Part shown: positions 1 to 9,057 of the stretch, in pieces
Position numbering within the stretch: position 1 is the first letter of the stretch
Layout of the letters: each line of letters opens with the position of its first letter
Assembly (NCBI RefSeq): GCF_963665245.1
Contig: NZ_OY762269.1
Coordinates: forward strand, 3,468,237 to 3,532,236
Direction of reading: 5' to 3'
Source: an uncultured Paludibaculum sp.
GTDB lineage: Bacteria; Acidobacteriota; Terriglobia; Bryobacterales; Bryobacteraceae
DNA length: 64,000 nucleotides
The notes under the pieces: generated by a model
The model's database searches: none
What the model was told of the DNA's origin: nothing
Seen by the model: the letters and a program-made list of their open reading frames with translations, nothing else
Made by a program: the position numbers and the translations under genes

Positions 1-3000
1 CCTTCATCACATACCGGATGGCGGTGGTGTTGTGGATGTCCTCCAGTGGATTCTTCTTCAAGATCACCAGGTCGGCGAGTTTGCCCGGTTCGAGGCTGCC
101 CAGATCCTGGGCCAGGCCCAGCGCTTCGGCTCCATTCAGTGTCGCTGCCCGCAGCGCCTCCAGGTTGGTGAGTTTGCCTGCGTGCAACGACCAGAGCTCC
201 CAGTGATAGCTGAGTCCCTGGAATTCACCGTGTCCGCCGACGCACACCTTGCCCCCGGCGCGCAGGATGGCCGCCGCGCCCTGCGCCGTGGTGGCATTCA
301 CATATTCGTCGTTGCGGAACCAGGTCATGCGCGTCCCCTTCTTGTCGAGGATGTCGTGAGGGATGAAGCGCCGGACCTTCGGGTCGTCATGGACGCCCGT
401 TGTCTGGAGGTAGTAATTCTCCGTGCCCGGACCGTCATAGCCCTCGATGATGTAGGTGGGCGTGTAGAAGATGCCCGACCGCGCCACCAGTTGGATGACG
501 TCGTTGTAAAGAGGGAATACCGGGAACTGGTGCTCATTGCCGCTGAAGCCGTCGATGACATGGGTCATGTCCAGCACCATGTCGGCGGCACCTTCGGTGG
601 TGGGCATCATCCCCAGACGCGCCGATGCCTCGGTGACGAACTCGCGTTGGCGCCGGTTGCCGACCATGTAGGACTTCACCATCCGCGTGGCGTAATAGTC
701 CTTGTACCTGGCAATGACGTCGGAGGCCTCATCGGCGGATTGGAAATCGTTGACGTAGAAGATGCCGGGCCCTGTGGAGTAGGCGCGCGGACCCGGAATC
801 GCGCCGGTCTCCACCAGTTCCTGGTAAGGGAAGATGTCATTGGTGAAGGTCTGGGGATCGCGCCCGGTGGTGATGCCGTAGGCGAGGGTGGCGAGAAACC
901 CCCAGTTCTGCAGATCGAGGATGCCGCGCCGCACCTGGAACCAATGGGCGTGGGTATCAATGAACCCGGGCACGATGGTATGGCCCGAGACGTCCATCAC
1001 CTTCGTGCCGGGCGCGGCATGGGCCGAACCCCGCGGACCGATGGAGACGATGCGGTTGTCGTGGATCAGCAGGTCTGCGTTGGGTAGCACCTCGTCGCCC
1101 CGCATGGTGATGACGCGCGCACCCCGCAGGAGAATGGTGCCCTGGACGCGATGCCGGCGCACTTCCACGCTCGCCCGGATCTCGACTGGGTGCAACGCCT
1201 TCGCCCACTGATGGCTGTTGGGCTTCGCAGTGCTCGCGGAATTCGAGGCCACGTCCGCCAGCGGCAGGCGGAAGAAGCTCGCCCCCAGCGACCATCCAAT
1301 GGTCTGGCCGTCGTCGCACCACTGGACCTCGTCGGCGCCCGCCGTGGTCAGCCGCGCGATGGCGACAGAAGGTGCATCGACGTCCAGGCTGATGGGTGTC
1401 CCTACCATGGCCTGATTCAGGAGGAAGAGCTGATTGCGGTAGATGGCGAGCGCGCGGTGCCCGTCGGGGCTCATGCACAACGCCACGCCGGGTGAGAACT
1501 CAGCACCCCACAGGTTCTTCCCGTGAATGGAGAACGCGGTGCGGCGATCACTGCCGTCCCAGCGCAGGGAGAGGAGACTGTACTCAGCAGCCAGCGGGCC
1601 CTGCGACTTCGTATAGGTGACGTGGATGCGTTCCGGGTCGTGCGTGAAGTGGGGCCGGCTGAAGCCCGCCGCCGCCGTGATCACGCTGGCCGCGCCGCCG
1701 CCGGCAGGGATCCACACGAGGTCCTGCACATTGATGCCGTGGCCCCATTGATCGGCCTGCGTGATGGCCTGATGCGCGGACGCGCGCAGGGCCACGATCC
1801 GCGTAGAGTCGGGCGACCAGGCGATCTCGGCGTAGTAGGCCGGAACCCGGGTGAGCCTCTGCGGCTGGCCGCTGCCGTCCGCGCGGATTTTCCAGATAGC
1901 GCCTTCCCCGTTCGCCCAGCTGACATAGGCCAGCCATTGCCCGTCGGGCGACCAGGCGGGGTGAAACTCCGTGCCACCGTCCTGCACCATGCGGCGCGGG
2001 GTTCCGTTGTTCACGTCCATGACGTACAAGCGCGTGAGGGCCGAAAAGGCCAGGCGTCTCCCGTCGGGCGAAAGTGATGCCCCCTGGATCACGCGCGCCC
2101 GCACAGGCCCCTCCTCAACACGGGCAGGGAAGTGCAGACGGGGACCAAGCTCCCGCCGAACGGTCGCCGTGAACGCGATGGGGACGTCCTTGCCCGTTGT
2201 CAGATCCAACCGGTGAAACTGGCCGCCCCAGGAGAGAACAATCTCGCGGCCGCCCGGCAAGAAGGCATAACCGGGCAGAAGGTCGCGGGTGGCGAAGTAC
2301 GATTCCTGATTGTCGTGCTGGACGGGGGCTTTCAGCCAGCGGTCTTCGCCGGTAGCCAGATCGCGAATCCGCAGGGCCGTCTCGGAATCGCGGCGTGTGG
2401 CGTAGATCAGCTTCCGCCCGTCGGGCGAAACACGGGGCCGGAAGGCGCTGCCTTGCTCGTCCGTGATGATGTCTTCCTGCCCGGTCACCAGACTGCGCCG
2501 CGCCACCTGCCAGAGGGGGAACTTCACGCCGGAGGAGAAGTAGCCGGACTTCGTCGCGTAGTAGACGTCGTTAGCGCCCGGCGGCACGGCCGGGCCGAGC
2601 GCATTGTGCCACTTGTCAGGCGGCGTCGACTCGTTCGCATTGCTCTTCGTGATCTGCACACCCGATCCGCCGTGAACGTCGTATTGCCAGAGCTCGAAGG
2701 CGGACCTGTAGAACTCGGGCTTCTTCTGGGAGACGAGGATGAAGTTGCCGTCCGCCGACCACTCCGGTGACACGAACATCGTATGCGGATCGGTGGTGAG
2801 AGCCCGGGCATGCGAGCCATCCGCATCGGCCAGCCACAGGTTGTTCGCGCCGCCGCGGTCGCCGACGAATACGATCTGCCTTCCATCCGGCGAGAAGCGC
2901 GGCTGGCTGTCGAACTCCAGGCCGGAGGTGATGGCCTTGGCGGTTCCGCCGCTTACCGGCAACGTGTAGAGGTGGCCGGCGAGGTCGAACAGGATGGACT

Positions 3001-3178
3001 TGCCATCCGGCGCGGCGTCGACCGACATCCAGGTGCCTTCGTTGGTCTGGAACTCCACCACGCGGGTGGGCTTCAAGGGCAGGCCTTGCTCCGGTGGCGG
3101 CGCGGCGCCGGGCTGCAGGGCAGAGCAGATTGCGGCCAGTGCCGCGGAGGTGAGGAGTGCTTTGGTGAGAGTAGTCAA
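1..3178 (-). CDS. Secreted beta-propeller/amidohydrolase fusion, 3' end cut by window
   Basis: Read on the minus strand, this frame is open from about 3178 to the window edge, giving at least 1059 residues. The N-terminus, MTTLTKALLTSAALAAICSA, looks like a signal peptide, so export is likely. Residues about 40-650 carry repeated TolB/PD40-type propeller blades (FSPDGRQIVF, WSPDGQWLAY, SPDGRRLAF). An amidohydrolase domain follows, with a metal-binding GFIDTHAHW motif near residue 740 and the family C-terminus GSLEPGKLADLVIL. This architecture is common in Acidobacteria and Bacteroidetes, and its substrate is unknown (a dipeptidase or imidase role is possible). The proposed start is TTG at 3178, because no ATG fits the signal peptide and no good ribosome site is visible. 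It lies 81 bp after the receptor gene in the same direction, so cotranscription is possible. Confidence 0.85.
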   Translation of the reverse strand, partial: MTTLTKALLTSAALAAICSALQPGAAPPPEQGLPLKPTRVVEFQTNEGTWMSVDAAPDGKSILFDLAGHLYTLPVSGGTAKAITSGLEFDSQPRFSPDGRQIVFVGDRGGANNLWLADADGSHARALTTDPHTMFVSPEWSADGNFILVSQKKPEFYRSAFELWQYDVHGGSGVQITKSNANESTPPDKWHNALGPAVPPGANDVYYATKSGYFSSGVKFPLWQVARRSLVTGQEDIITDEQGSAFRPRVSPDGRKLIYATRRDSETALRIRDLATGEDRWLKAPVQHDNQESYFATRDLLPGYAFLPGGREIVLSWGGQFHRLDLTTGKDVPIAFTATVRRELGPRLHFPARVEEGPVRARVIQGASLSPDGRRLAFSALTRLYVMDVNNGTPRRMVQDGGTEFHPAWSPDGQWLAYVSWANGEGAIWKIRADGSGQPQRLTRVPAYYAEIAWSPDSTRIVALRASAHQAITQADQWGHGINVQDLVWIPAGGGAASVITAAAGFSRPHFTHDPERIHVTYTKSQGPLAAEYSLLSLRWDGSDRRTAFSIHGKNLWGAEFSPGVALCMSPDGHRALAIYRNQLFLLNQAMVGTPISLDVDAPSVAIARLTTAGADEVQWCDDGQTIGWSLGASFFRLPLADVASNSASTAKPNSHQWAKALHPVEIRASVEVRRHRVQGTILLRGARVITMRGDEVLPNADLLIHDNRIVSIGPRGSAHAAPGTKVMDVSGHTIVPGFIDTHAHWFQVRRGILDLQNWGFLATLAYGITTGRDPQTFTNDIFPYQELVETGAIPGPRAYSTGPGIFYVNDFQSADEASDVIARYKDYYATRMVKSYMVGNRRQREFVTEASARLGMMPTTEGAADMVLDMTHVIDGFSGNEHQFPVFPLYNDVIQLVARSGIFYTPTYIIEGYDGPGTENYYLQTTGVHDDPKVRRFIPHDILDKKGTRMTWFRNDEYVNATTAQGAAAILRAGGKVCVGGHGEFQGLSYHWELWSLHAGKLTNLEALRAATLNGAEALGLAQDLGSLEPGKLADLVILKKNPLEDIHNTTAIRYVMK

Positions 3179-3259
3179 GATTACACACCCAGAATGGAAG
3201 GACGAGACCATACCCGCCGCCAAGGCCGGGGCCGTGGCGGCGGGCACCGTGAGCCGTTG

Positions 3260-6200
3260 CTAGAAGATGAACTTCATCGCAAGCTGAATCTGGCGCGACG
3301 TGCCGAACCCGAGAGTGGCGCCAAATGTGTTGAAGACCTTCCCGAAGCTGGCCGTTCCGAACGTGGTGTTCGGCTGCCCGAAGTTGGGATGATTCAGGAT
3401 GTTGAAGATCTCGGCGCGGAATTCCATCCGCTTCCCTTCGCCCATGGGGGTTTGCTTGAGGACGGAGAAGTCCACCTGCGCGAAGCCGGGCCCGTAGATG
3501 GTGTTCCGCGCCAGGTTGCCGAACGTGCCGCTGGCCGGCATGGAAAAAGCAGCCGGGTTCAGCCAGTTGTCGATGCTCTTGTCCGCGGCGTAGGGGCTGA
3601 CTCCGGCCACCGCGTTCGGGCGCTGATTGGTGAAGTTGAAGTTGCCGTAGGTGTTCGTACCCAGATACACCGTGTTGGCGATGCCGCTGTGGAAGATCGC
3701 CAGGCTGGCCACCTGCCAACCACTGACGAGAACACTCCCCGCGCCGTGCAGGTTCGAGAGGAAGTGCTGTCCCTGCCCGACCGGCAGTTCATAGTGCAGG
3801 TTGTAGGTGACGTTGTGACGCATGTCTCCTGAACTGTTGCCCCGTTCCGACCGGTAGTCGTTGTTGTTCTGCGGTTGTCCGGAATACAGGCCCTGATCCT
3901 GCACATCGTCGATCGCGTGAGCCCAGGTGTAGTTGAATGAGCCCTGGACCCCGCGGCGGTACCGCTGCGTCACCGAGACCTGCAGGCTGTGGTAGGCGTT
4001 CTGGCCCGAAGCGGTTTCGACATTCACATCCGCGAAGCCCGAGATGGGCCTCCGGCCCAGCGTGGGATCGTAGAAGTTCAGATTCATGTTCCGCCGCAGA
4101 TTGAGGCCATGGTTTCCGATGTAGGCCACCTGCACCGCGGTGGATTGTCCGAACTGCCGCTCCATCGTGAGATTCCACTGCTGCGCATAGATGTCCGGCT
4201 TGCCCCAGGCAAAACCGGCTACCGTGGGTAGCGGCGCCGTGCCCTGCTGCAGGAACGGCGTCAACGGATAGGACAGCGCTGGGATCTGCTGGCGCACGAA
4301 GGAGGTGTTGCCCACGATGTTGTTCACCGGGACTGAGTAGGCGCCGAAGCCCACCGGATAGCTCTGGTAGAAGATCCCGTAACCGGAGCGGATCACGAAA
4401 CCCTTCGCCGGTTGCCAGGCCAGAGCCACGCGCGGGGCGAAATCGAAGCGGTTCGATTCGAAGTACGAACTGCCCGGCGCGCCGAGCGTGTTGCTCCGCG
4501 TGTCGAACGACTGCGTCTTTTCGCCCGGATCGTACGGTGGAGTCTCGTAGTCGTAGCGGATGCCGTAGTCGAGCGTGAGGCCCTTGCGCAGTTGCCAGGT
4601 GTCCTGCAGAAACGCGTTCGCCTGGTAGGCCCAGGTGGCGTGCCCGGGATCGCCCACGCTCACCGATGCGCTGGCGGCGCTGTTGTTGATGAAGTCCTGG
4701 ATCGAGGTGAACGTGATGGACGATGTCGGAATCGACTTCCGGTCCACCTGAATGCGGTAGACGGCGGCGCCCCATTTGATGCTGTGCGCTCCGGTGGTCA
4801 GGCTCATTGTATCGCTCACCTGATAGCTGGAGCTGTTTGTGCGTGTCCGGCCGCGCGTGCCGGGAACGATGGTCAAGCCCGTCACGGAAAGCAGCGGATA
4901 GGGGTTGTCGGAAATGAGTTGGCTGCCCCAACGCTGCATGCCCGCCAGGAACTCGTTCAGAAACGTCGGAGTGATGATGTGCTCATCGTGTACGGCGACA
5001 TTCGAAGTGCGGATGGGCACGTTCTGGAAGTCCTGCAGGCCCAGGGCGCTGGTGGTGACTCCGAACAACGGCCCGAAAACGTGCGAGTCATTCACATTCA
5101 CACGCACATAGGCGAAGTTGCTGTCGTTGAAGCGGTGATCCAGACGCACGCTGGCCGTGTCTTCGCGCACCTGCGAAACCGCTGTGGTGGTGTAGTTGTC
5201 CACATACTGGTTGCTGGTGGAACTCGTCCCCAACGGGTATTCCGCAATCAGCGGGGCCAGCGCGGGCGAGGTGGAGACTACCGATTGGCGCAGGAAAGCG
5301 CTGGGCGTCGTGCCTGAGCCGGTGATGCCGATCCGCTGCCGCGAGCCCTCATAGTTCGCGAAGAAGAACGACTTGTTGGCCCGGATGGGTCCGCTGATGT
5401 TGCCGCCGAAATCGTTGAAGCGGTACTTCGCCTGCGGGCTCGGTTGCTTGTTGAAAAAGTTGCGTGCGTCCAGGAAGTCGTTGCGGAAGAACTCGTAGAA
5501 ATCGCCATGGAACGCGTTGGAGCCGCTCTTGGTGGCGATGTTGACGAACGAGCCGGCCGCACGGCCATACTCGGCGCGGTAGTTGCTGGTCTGCACCCGG
5601 AACTCGGCGATGGTGTCCAGGCTGCCCGTCAGCAGCCGGGCGCCGCGCTCGAAGCCGTTGGCCATGTACGGTTGGTCGACACGAGTCGCGTCGACGCCGT
5701 CAATGGCGAACTGGTTGTGAACCGTGTGCTGCCCGTTGAACGAAATGTCGGAGATGTAGTTGCTACGCGCCACCGCGCCCGGCGACAGCAGGCTGAACCG
5801 CGCATAGTCGCGGCCGTTGATTGGCAGGCCGACCACGTCGCTGTTGCTGAACGTGGCACCGGCTCCGTTGCTCGCATCGGACAGCGGGGTTTCGTCGGTC
5901 ACCTGAATCACCTGTGTGGTGGCCCCCGGCGACAGCGTGAATTCGAGCCTCACCGTTTCGCCGACGTTCACTTTTACGTTGGGGCGTTCGGACGTCTGGA
6001 AGTTCGTCTGTGACGCGCTGACATCGTACGCGCCAATGGCGATATTGGCGATTGTGAATCGCCCTTCGTTGCCGGTGTTCACCTGACGTTTGTTGCCGTT
6101 GGCGGTGTTGGTAGCAGTCACCGTGGCGCCCGCGATGACCGCGCCGGAACTGTCCAGAACCTGGCCCACCAGGTTGCCGGCGGTTTGGGCGGTCGCGGTG

Positions 6201-6262
6201 CCCAGGCCCGCTCCGGCTAGCAGCAACACTGCCAGCAGTCTTCTGCGATTTGACTCTCTCAT
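3260..6262 (-). CDS. Oar-like TonB-dependent receptor with carboxypeptidase-regulatory domain
   Basis: A 1000-residue outer-membrane protein. The signal peptide is MRESNRRRLLAVLLLAGAGL, with cleavage near ATAQ. Residues about 30-110 form a carboxypeptidase-regulatory-like beta-sandwich (GNLVGQVLDSSGAVIAGATV). A plug region with LPINGRDYARFSLLSPG and a long beta-barrel follow, with the family landmarks NAFHGDFYEFFRNDFLDARN and FRAEIFNILNHPNFGQP, ending in an aromatic residue (MKFIF) as outer-membrane barrels do. This expanded Acidobacterial family is thought to import large or unknown ligands, and the ligand cannot be read here. The ATG at 6262 is chosen because AAGGAGG sits 6 bases upstream; the longer open frame to 6511 adds 83 Arg/Pro-rich residues before the signal peptide. 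It lies downstream of an ECF sigma/anti-sigma pair on the same strand, suggesting regulated uptake. Confidence 0.92.
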   Translation of the reverse strand: MRESNRRRLLAVLLLAGAGLGTATAQTAGNLVGQVLDSSGAVIAGATVTATNTANGNKRQVNTGNEGRFTIANIAIGAYDVSASQTNFQTSERPNVKVNVGETVRLEFTLSPGATTQVIQVTDETPLSDASNGAGATFSNSDVVGLPINGRDYARFSLLSPGAVARSNYISDISFNGQHTVHNQFAIDGVDATRVDQPYMANGFERGARLLTGSLDTIAEFRVQTSNYRAEYGRAAGSFVNIATKSGSNAFHGDFYEFFRNDFLDARNFFNKQPSPQAKYRFNDFGGNISGPIRANKSFFFANYEGSRQRIGITGSGTTPSAFLRQSVVSTSPALAPLIAEYPLGTSSTSNQYVDNYTTTAVSQVREDTASVRLDHRFNDSNFAYVRVNVNDSHVFGPLFGVTTSALGLQDFQNVPIRTSNVAVHDEHIITPTFLNEFLAGMQRWGSQLISDNPYPLLSVTGLTIVPGTRGRTRTNSSSYQVSDTMSLTTGAHSIKWGAAVYRIQVDRKSIPTSSITFTSIQDFINNSAASASVSVGDPGHATWAYQANAFLQDTWQLRKGLTLDYGIRYDYETPPYDPGEKTQSFDTRSNTLGAPGSSYFESNRFDFAPRVALAWQPAKGFVIRSGYGIFYQSYPVGFGAYSVPVNNIVGNTSFVRQQIPALSYPLTPFLQQGTAPLPTVAGFAWGKPDIYAQQWNLTMERQFGQSTAVQVAYIGNHGLNLRRNMNLNFYDPTLGRRPISGFADVNVETASGQNAYHSLQVSVTQRYRRGVQGSFNYTWAHAIDDVQDQGLYSGQPQNNNDYRSERGNSSGDMRHNVTYNLHYELPVGQGQHFLSNLHGAGSVLVSGWQVASLAIFHSGIANTVYLGTNTYGNFNFTNQRPNAVAGVSPYAADKSIDNWLNPAAFSMPASGTFGNLARNTIYGPGFAQVDFSVLKQTPMGEGKRMEFRAEIFNILNHPNFGQPNTTFGTASFGKVFNTFGATLGFGTSRQIQLAMKFIF

Positions 6263-6268
6263 GAGAAG

Positions 6269-6275
6269 CCTCCTT
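6269..6275 (-). promoter_or_regulatory. Ribosome binding site of the Oar-like receptor
   Basis: On the minus strand this reads AAGGAGG, 6 bases before the ATG at 6262. It decides the receptor start against the 83-codon upstream extension of the open frame. Confidence 0.85.
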
Positions 6276-6433
6276 GGATTTGAACTTGTTGTCTGTTCAG
6301 GCCGCGCAGCCTGGTGCGGCGAGCCAGACGGGTCTCGTGGCGGCAGGGCCTGAAGTACTGGCTGACGGGGCGTGCGGCGTGTCTGGGCCGCAGGCCTGGC
6401 GGCATATCTGAAAGCCCGTAACGGGACCACGCG

Positions 6434-6453
6434 GCGCGTCGGCGGAGACGCGC
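6434..6453 (-). terminator. Hairpin downstream of the anti-sigma gene
   Basis: A perfect 7-bp inverted repeat (GCGCGTC/GACGCGC, loop of 6 bases) lies 20 bases after the anti-sigma stop on the minus strand. There is no U-run, so it may be a weak or Rho-assisted terminator, or a processing site between the anti-sigma and receptor genes. The rest of 6276-6473 shows no recognisable gene. Confidence 0.35.
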
Positions 6454-6473
6454 GGTTCAGAGCCGGTGCCCTG

Positions 6474-8246
6474 CTATTGGCAGGTGTCGCACCGGCCCGC
6501 CGGGTGGCCATCCTGGTCCCGGCCGGCGCAAAGCTCGCTCAGAGCCCGCAACAGGCGGGCCCGCGTGGCGGCTGCCTCGCTCAACAGGGCGGGGCCGGAG
6601 AGCACCACCGGCTCGGTGGTCTCTTCCACGACAAACAGACGTCGAAATGTTGTATGAAGCCCTTCGAGATCGCTCACCATGGAAGCGGCGAGAGCCTGCC
6701 AGGGACGGCACGGTCCACCGGATGACGTTTCCCCCGCCTCGGGCGTTGCCTTGCGGCGCAGCATCTCATCCAACGGGTTGGATACACCCGCCAGATAGGC
6801 CGCGCCGGAGCTCCTCAGGTCCTCGGCGTACCACGCGGCGAGCGCGTCCACCCGGCCACGGACATCCGGCGGCAGCGACGTCCACTGCGGTCCGCTGTAG
6901 CGTTCCGCCAGCCGCCGCAACGCTTTTGCCGTTGGCAGCACGGCGAAGTACGACTCACGCACGGCGTTGAGCTGGCGGTTCGCCGCGTCCATGCCATGAG
7001 CGTAGTCCCACAGTTCCTTGGCTAGCGGCGGGGTGGTGGAGTAGATCCGGGCCGGAGCAGGTGAAGCCGTCAACGGCACAGCCTCCAACATAGCCGCCGA
7101 AGCGTCGGCAATCTCGGTGTGCGCCAGCGGAATCGATTGGATCGCGCGGATCAACTCAAGCCGCCGCCCCGATGATTCGGCGATGGCCCGCACGCTGAGC
7201 CCGCCGTCGGCGCGCCGGATCTCCGGAATTTCATTGCGGTCCGCGCCGATACGGTGCAGCGCCTCGCGCACCGCAATCTCCGCTCGTTCCACCGCGAACT
7301 CCTGCGGCTCCTGTGGAGGACGAGCATGGGCGGCCGGCAGCGCCGCAGTGACGGCGGCCTCTGCGGCCTCCTCGCCGGCCCGCACTTCATACGAGATCTG
7401 CCGTACAGCGAGCCCCGATGCGTCGGAGAACTCGACGTGTTTCGCGATGGGCCGCCAATCCGCGCGCCGCACAATCAGCGACGCCGCCACAATCGTGTCG
7501 CGACCGGCCTCGGTGCGTAGCGTAATAGCATCCGGTGACTCCTCAATTGTGTCCTTCCGGCTTCCCAACCCATCGTGCCAGCGTTCAAACGCCTCGACGC
7601 CCATCGGATCGTCCCACGAAATCGGCCCGTCCTCCATCCGCGGCAACGCGAGTGTGTCACCTGGCAAGGACGCAAGTTGAGCCGTGGGCCGCCGGCCCGG
7701 CTGAATGGTGATCTCACGCTGCTGAACCCGCTGGCCGTACCGGATCTCCACCCGCTCGTGGATCACGCGCCGGTCGGCGCTGGAACCGGTCGACCGCGCC
7801 AGGCGCGCGCGCTGCAGGAACACGGCGGCCGTGATTCTTGGCGGTTCAGCCAGCGGCAGCAGCACCAGCAACAGGATGGTGCTCGCAGCCACGAAGACAG
7901 AGGCGTAGCGGGCACGATTCAACGCAAACGCCGTGATCATCTCCGCGGCCGCTCTGCGCAAGGTAGTAAACGGCCCGCTGTCGCGCCGTCCTGGCTGCTG
8001 CCGCGCCAACGCCGTCGCCAACCGCTGGCGGCCGCCTTCCGGCGGCGGATCCTGCGCGGCCAATTCCTTGTTGCGCCACGCGATGAGCTGAGTGATCGCC
8101 TGTTCCATCTGCCGCAGCCGCGCGCGGCACGACCAGCAGGCTTCGATGTGCGTGGTCGCCTCCTGCTGGCGGGCGGGAGGCACCTCGCCATCCAGCATTC
8201 GCAGCAGGAGTTCGTCGTCGAGGTGGGTGGGCACGCCGCTATTCAT
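6474..8246 (-). CDS. Large transmembrane anti-sigma factor with zinc-finger domain
   Basis: 590 residues. The N-terminus carries an anti-sigma zinc-finger (zf-HC2-like) pattern: His and two Cys in THIEACWSCRARLR near residues 32-40. One transmembrane segment (SVFVAASTILLLVLLPL) lies near residues 110-130. About 450 residues beyond it would be periplasmic, an unrecognised region much larger than in a typical ECF anti-sigma factor. The gene overlaps the ECF sigma gene by 8 bp, which indicates translational coupling. The inferred role is to hold the partner sigma factor at the inner membrane until a periplasmic signal arrives. The adjacent Oar-like receptor is a candidate target or signal source, but no FecR/STN-type domain was seen. 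The C-terminus is Cys-containing (CAGRDQDGHPAGRCDTCQ). Confidence 0.8.
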   Translation of the reverse strand: MNSGVPTHLDDELLLRMLDGEVPPARQQEATTHIEACWSCRARLRQMEQAITQLIAWRNKELAAQDPPPEGGRQRLATALARQQPGRRDSGPFTTLRRAAAEMITAFALNRARYASVFVAASTILLLVLLPLAEPPRITAAVFLQRARLARSTGSSADRRVIHERVEIRYGQRVQQREITIQPGRRPTAQLASLPGDTLALPRMEDGPISWDDPMGVEAFERWHDGLGSRKDTIEESPDAITLRTEAGRDTIVAASLIVRRADWRPIAKHVEFSDASGLAVRQISYEVRAGEEAAEAAVTAALPAAHARPPQEPQEFAVERAEIAVREALHRIGADRNEIPEIRRADGGLSVRAIAESSGRRLELIRAIQSIPLAHTEIADASAAMLEAVPLTASPAPARIYSTTPPLAKELWDYAHGMDAANRQLNAVRESYFAVLPTAKALRRLAERYSGPQWTSLPPDVRGRVDALAAWYAEDLRSSGAAYLAGVSNPLDEMLRRKATPEAGETSSGGPCRPWQALAASMVSDLEGLHTTFRRLFVVEETTEPVVLSGPALLSEAAATRARLLRALSELCAGRDQDGHPAGRCDTCQ

Positions 8247-8826
8247 TCAGCACCTCGATCAACCGCCCCGTGGCCCGCTGCAATTGGTTGGCTACGGTCG
8301 AAATGGGCAACCCCAGCACTTGGGAGATTTCGCGGTAACGCAAGCCCTCCGCGCGCAGGTGCAGACAGCGCTGCTGTTGTTCCGGCAAAGCAAGCACGGC
8401 GGCCCGCACCCGGCGCAACGACTCTTCCTTCAGCATCTTCTCTTCGACTTCCAAGGGGCCCAGCGCTGCCCTCGCGTCCGCCAGCACCCGCAGGTCCTCG
8501 GCGCTCATCCGCACTTCCGCGTCGCGCCGCTTCAGCGACACCGCCAGATTGTGGGCAACACGAAAGAGCCAGGCGCGCACCGTCTCGGCGCGGATCTTCT
8601 CCTTGTTCGAATGCAGGCGCAGGAATGACTCCTGAACCACGTCTTCTGCCTCCTGCGAATTCAAACGAAGACACAACAGGTACCGGTGCAGCGGGTCGCG
8701 GATCTGGTCGTAGAGCTGCAGGATCGCCAGAGGAGATCCAGGCTCCGACGCCTGGTTCGTCGACTCCTCGCCGCCCGCGAAGGCAGACTCGGCGGAATTG
8801 AAACCAGCATCGGCGAACCATGTCAT
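8239..8826 (-). CDS. ECF RNA polymerase sigma factor
   Basis: 195 residues from the ATG at 8826. Region 2 is seen in LYDQIRDPLHRYLLCLRLNS followed by EAEDVVQESFLRLH. Region 4 is seen as LPEQQQRCLHLRAEGLRYRE and an HTH-like LGLPISTVANQLQRATGRL. There is no C-terminal extension, so it is a short ECF sigma factor that binds core RNA polymerase and directs it to a dedicated promoter set. The gene overlaps the anti-sigma gene by 8 bp. The frame also opens at a TTG (8913) and a GTG (8889), but neither has a convincing ribosome site, and the ATG leaves a normal N-terminus. Autoregulation is usual for this class but not shown here. Confidence 0.85.
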   Translation of the reverse strand: MTWFADAGFNSAESAFAGGEESTNQASEPGSPLAILQLYDQIRDPLHRYLLCLRLNSQEAEDVVQESFLRLHSNKEKIRAETVRAWLFRVAHNLAVSLKRRDAEVRMSAEDLRVLADARAALGPLEVEEKMLKEESLRRVRAAVLALPEQQQRCLHLRAEGLRYREISQVLGLPISTVANQLQRATGRLIEVLNE

Positions 8827-8939
8827 TCGTGGCGCCCCGCTTCCAGCATTCTGCTCATCCCCAGCACTTCTTCCAATACGCGCGAGCACGGCCTTTTTAC
8901 AACCGTGTGTCAATAGATTCGCTGGATGCGGGCAAAGTT

Positions 8940-8995
8940 GCGCGGGCGGCGATGATTTCGCCCGTCATTCGCTGAAGGCGGAGGGACGCCCGCGC
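8940..8995. other. Inverted repeat upstream of the ECF sigma gene
   Basis: Arms GCGCGGGCG (8940-8948) and CGCCCGCGC (8987-8995) are perfectly complementary and flank a smaller GGCGA/TCGCC-like stem. They lie in the 231-bp gap between the histidine kinase stop and the ECF sigma start. The structure could be a kinase terminator or an operator, or simply GC-rich chance pairing. No coding sequence is seen in the gap. Confidence 0.3.
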
Positions 8996-9057
8996 GAAAT
9001 GTAGTGGAGCCAGCTAAATGTTGGAACCGGAAAGGATACTTCGCGGCGCGCCGCCGC

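Noticed and set aside
6263..6511. 83-codon N-terminal extension of the Oar-like receptor
   Set aside because: Lacks a ribosome site and would bury the signal peptide; AAGGAGG before 6262 gives the start.
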